Below are positions 21,998 through 24,548 of a stretch of DNA of 24,548 nucleotides, piece by piece. Position numbers and translations under genes: made by a program. The stretch lies in assembly GCA_934663625.1 (NCBI GenBank), contig CAKUKP010000045.1, forward strand, positions 1 through 24,548, written 5' to 3'. Source of the DNA: an uncultured Clostridia bacterium. GTDB lineage: Bacteria > Bacillota > Clostridia > Christensenellales > Aristaeellaceae. Under the pieces are notes generated by a model. That model was not told the origin of the DNA. It did no database searches and was given only the letters and a program-made list of their open reading frames with translations. Every line of letters begins with the position of its first letter. The first letter of the stretch is position 1.

Positions 21998-22828
21998 ATG
22001 GGCAACGTTCAGTTACCGGAATATTCCGTGCTGATGAGCGTATACGCAAAGGATCGGCCGGATTGGCTGGAAGCGGCGTTTCAATCTATGGCGCGGCAAA
22101 CCTGTCCACCGAGCGAAATGGTCATCGTCGGGGATGGCCCGTTGACGGATGCGTTATACGCGATGCTGGATGCCCTCGCGGCACAATGCAAAATACCGGT
22201 GCGCCGCGTATCGATTTCCGTATGCGGCGGACTGGGCAATGCGCTGCACCGCGGCGTACTGGAATGCAGGTGCGAATGGATTGCGCGCATGGATGCGGAT
22301 GATATTGCGGCGCCGGATCGGTGTGAAGCGCAGCTTGCGGCGGCGCAGGCACATGCAGCAGATATCGTCGGCTGTGATTGCGAGGAGTTTATCGAAGATC
22401 CGGAAATATGTGAAAATCGCCGCGTCTTTCCGGAAACGCATGCGGAACTGGTTCGGTTTTCCCGCAGAAGAACGCCGTTTTGCCATTCGGCGGTGATGAT
22501 GAAAAAGCGCGCTGTGCTGGATGCGGGTAATTATCACGATGAATGGCTGCTGGAGGATTATGATCTGTTCGTTCGCATGCTGATGAACGGCGCGATCGGC
22601 TATACGGTAAAGCGCGTGCTGTTTTATATTCGAGTCAGCCGCGATTTTTTCAACCGCAGAAGCGGATGACCGTATACGAAACGGCTGCTGCAATTCAACG
22701 CGCGGCTTTTACGGATCGGATGGATGTGTCCCGCGGGTTTTCTGATGCGTTCTGCGGGAAATCTTCTGGTGGGGCTTGCGCCGAGCGGGCTTCGCGAGGC
22801 AGTTTATAAAAAGGTGTTGTGCAAATGA
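21998..22828 (+). pseudogene. GT2 glycosyltransferase, interrupted by an in-frame TGA
   Basis: This family-2 glycosyltransferase would add a sugar to the lipid-linked repeat unit. The first 223 codons contain YSVLMSVYAKDRPDWLEAA, the nucleotide-sugar motif MDADD and the catalytic EDYDLFVRML, ending RRSG. A TGA (22667-22669, codon 224) follows where the family usually has Trp after RRxG; TGG to TGA is one change. The same frame then runs 52 further codons with the expected C-terminal helix pattern (LAPSGLREAVYKKVL). It ends in a TGA that overlaps the ATG of the next gene by 4 bp, the usual spacing in this locus, which shows where the original gene ended. Start 21998 has TGGAG 7 bases upstream. 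The catalytic domain is complete in the short form (to 22669), so some activity could remain. Confidence 0.8.
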
Positions 22829-23931
22829 TCAGAATTCTGCATGTTGTTTCGGTAATGGATGTCGGCGGTATGGAAAGCTTCATCATGAATATGTACCGCC
22901 GGATGGATCGAACGGCAATACAGTTTGATTTTCTGGTGCATCATAAACGCAGAGGTGCGTTTGAAGATGAAATCGAACGTCTGGGCGGAAGGGTATATCA
23001 TCTTTCGCTGATGGATGATTTCAATCTTCCGAAGTATCTGCGCCAGCTGAAACGGCTGTTCGATGATCATCCGGAATATCGCGTGGTTCATGGACATTTG
23101 GGCAGTACTGCTTTTTTTTATCTGGGCGAAGCGGCGCGCCATGGGCTGCCCGGGCGCATTCTGCATTCGCATATTGCGGATTATGATCGTACGTTGAAGG
23201 GAAATATCAAAAGGTGGTTGTTTAGACTGGCACCTAAATATGCGAATGTATATCTGGCGTGCTCGGATAAAGCGGGGAAATATCTGTTTCGCAAAACAGC
23301 TTTTGAATTTATACCGAACGGAATTGATACAGAAATGTTTCGCTTTAAAGCGTCGGTACGAAATGATATACGAAGGGCTTGTTGCATTGAAGATAATGCA
23401 TATGTTTTGGGACTGGTTGGTCGATTTCATAATCAGAAGAACCATGTCTATTTATTAGAGTTTTTTTCGCGAATCAAAGCGAAAGTGTCAAATGCAAAAT
23501 TACTGCTCGTTGGCAATGGCGAACTTATGAATATGATTCAGCGTAAGACTGAGCAAATGGAAATTGCAGATTCGGTTATTTTCGCTGGTCTACAGATGAA
23601 CGCTGCCGACTGGTATCAGGCGATGGATGTATTTGTTATGCCGTCGCTGTTTGAAGGGCTTCCACTCAGCGGCGTGGAAGCGCAGTGCGCGGGGTTGCCC
23701 TGCTTTTTCTCGGATCAAATCACACGGGAAGTTGCGGTTTCCGATCGCGCCGTTTTTCTGCCGATCGGATCTGAAAATATAGATCGATGGGCGAATGCAC
23801 TCATTGATGCGGCGTCGCACATTGAAAATCGGTGCGATGCGTTGCCGGAACGCGCGCTGCAATTTGATATTGGTTCGGTTGCGGACGCGATGGCGCGGCG
23901 CTACCAACAGCTTTGGAAGGAAAACGCATGA
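22825..23931 (+). CDS. GT4-family glycosyltransferase
   Basis: This 368-aa glycosyltransferase has the GT-B fold, family 4. The N-terminal acceptor domain opens IRILHVVSVMDVGGMESFIMN and has VVHGHLG. The C-terminal donor domain has YVLGLVGRFHNQKN, LLLVGNGEL and the family signature MPSLFEGLPLSGVEAQ with the catalytic Glu. It is intact, unlike its two upstream neighbours. Start 22825 has AAAGGTG upstream and overlaps the previous frame by 4 bp. The middle of the gene (about 23,210-23,600) is much more AT-rich than both flanks. It would extend the repeat unit started by the priming transferase; donor and linkage cannot be read from the sequence. Confidence 0.93.
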   Translation: MIRILHVVSVMDVGGMESFIMNMYRRMDRTAIQFDFLVHHKRRGAFEDEIERLGGRVYHLSLMDDFNLPKYLRQLKRLFDDHPEYRVVHGHLGSTAFFYLGEAARHGLPGRILHSHIADYDRTLKGNIKRWLFRLAPKYANVYLACSDKAGKYLFRKTAFEFIPNGIDTEMFRFKASVRNDIRRACCIEDNAYVLGLVGRFHNQKNHVYLLEFFSRIKAKVSNAKLLLVGNGELMNMIQRKTEQMEIADSVIFAGLQMNAADWYQAMDVFVMPSLFEGLPLSGVEAQCAGLPCFFSDQITREVAVSDRAVFLPIGSENIDRWANALIDAASHIENRCDALPERALQFDIGSVADAMARRYQQLWKENA

Positions 23932-24548
23932 CGGTATATTGTTGTTCTTGTCTGGCGTCGATGCTCGTCGCATATCTGGGAATGCGGCGCTTTCCCAGTG
24001 GCAGACAGCGGATCGCGGTGGTTTTATTTGCGGCGCTTCCGATGATTCTGGTGGCGGCGCTGCGGTACGATGTGGGTATGGATTATATGTATACCTACGT
24101 TCCGTACTTTGAAACCGTGCGCGATGGCTTTTTGGAAAATTATTCAAAGCTGGAAATCCTGTATCATCTTTTGAACGTGGCCGTCGCTGCGCTCGGCGGG
24201 GATTACGTATGGGTATTTGCCATCGCCGCCATTCTGTTCTATACGATGGTATATCTTCAGATATTTGAAGATTCGCCCAATCCGCTGCTGAGCATCTTCC
24301 TGCTGACGGGCATGGGCTATGTTTTCGTATTCTTCAATGCGATGCGGCAGATGATGGGGTGCGCCGTCCTGCTGTATTCGCTGCGCTATGTGCAGCGCCG
24401 CAAGCTGCTGCCGTTTTTTATCTGCGTGGCGATCGCCACGGGCTTTCACATTTCCTGCATCGTGTTTGTGCCGGTCTACTGGATATCCCGAATTCGCATC
24501 CGCCCGATGTGGGCGTTCATACTCACAGCAATCGTCACGGTGCTGAGC
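23928..24548 (+). CDS. EpsG-family exopolysaccharide polymerase, N-terminal part
   Basis: The gene runs off the right edge; 207 codons are open with no stop. The product is a polytopic membrane protein with the EpsG pattern: ALRYDVGMDYMYTYVPYF after the first membrane segments, FNAMRQMMGCAVLLYSLRYV and ATGFHISCIVFVPVYW. EpsG-like proteins are thought to polymerise repeat units at the outer face of the membrane, as Wzy does. The ATG at 23928 overlaps the GT4 stop by 4 bp. The presence of a polymerase confirms that the locus encodes a complete polysaccharide pathway, with a flippase expected further right. Confidence 0.88.
   Translation, partial: MTVYCCSCLASMLVAYLGMRRFPSGRQRIAVVLFAALPMILVAALRYDVGMDYMYTYVPYFETVRDGFLENYSKLEILYHLLNVAVAALGGDYVWVFAIAAILFYTMVYLQIFEDSPNPLLSIFLLTGMGYVFVFFNAMRQMMGCAVLLYSLRYVQRRKLLPFFICVAIATGFHISCIVFVPVYWISRIRIRPMWAFILTAIVTVLS

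Noticed and set aside
22667..22669. Selenocysteine at the TGA of the GT2 gene
   Set aside because: Glycosyltransferases are not known selenoproteins, the family has Trp at this place, and I see no convincing stem-loop directly behind the codon.
21328..22828. Alternative genetic code (TGA or TAA read as an amino acid) to explain the two interrupted genes
   Set aside because: TGA and TAA both end many intact genes in this window at natural points, so they work as normal stops.

Overview
The window (24,548 bp, clearly GC-rich in its genes) looks like a chromosomal segment of an anaerobic, Gram-positive-type Clostridia (Firmicutes). The evidence is strong AGGAGG-type ribosome sites, rho-independent terminators, sigma-A-like promoters, two Rbs/Ggu-type sugar importers under AraC and LacI regulators, oxygen-sensitive Fe-S enzymes, and a CpsC/CpsD/LCP/EpsG-type exopolysaccharide locus. 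A gut Christensenellales-like lineage is my guess from the style of the signal peptides; it is not proven here.

Layout. (1) 1-101, minus: 5' end of an ABC ATPase gene. (2) 294-2459, plus: a barnase-like lipoprotein ribonuclease, its barstar-like inhibitor and a MATE exporter. (3) 2504-3310, minus: an AraC-family regulator, divergent from (4) 3607-11162, plus: a seven-gene unit of a ribose-type importer (binding protein, double ATPase, permease), a peptidase-U32-like Cys-rich protein and three tandem QueG-like Fe-S proteins, closed by a perfect intrinsic terminator. (5) 11357-17884, plus: a LacI regulator, then a ChvE/GguA/GguB-type monosaccharide importer and a fucose/arabinose-isomerase-like enzyme, closed by another terminator. 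(6) 18076-24548, plus: an exopolysaccharide locus of LCP protein, unknown secreted protein, Wzz/CpsC, CpsD kinase, sugar-phosphate transferase, GT2, GT4 and the start of an EpsG polymerase.

How the genes work together. Regions 4 and 5 look like two import-and-process modules, each with its own regulator upstream and a stem-loop between the binding-protein and ATPase genes. Module 5 fits ordinary sugar uptake plus isomerisation. Module 4 is unusual: its enzymes resemble O2-independent hydroxylases (U32) and QueG-type reductases rather than sugar enzymes, and I know of no described pathway with this layout. It is the best candidate for an undescribed system.

In region 6 two neighbouring genes, the priming transferase and the GT2, are each cut by one in-frame stop at a position where the family has a conserved aromatic residue. 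The reading frame continues normally behind each stop. The locus therefore looks recently inactivated or variable, unless these are assembly errors. Both window ends cut through genes. No tRNA, rRNA, CRISPR or insertion sequence was recognised.
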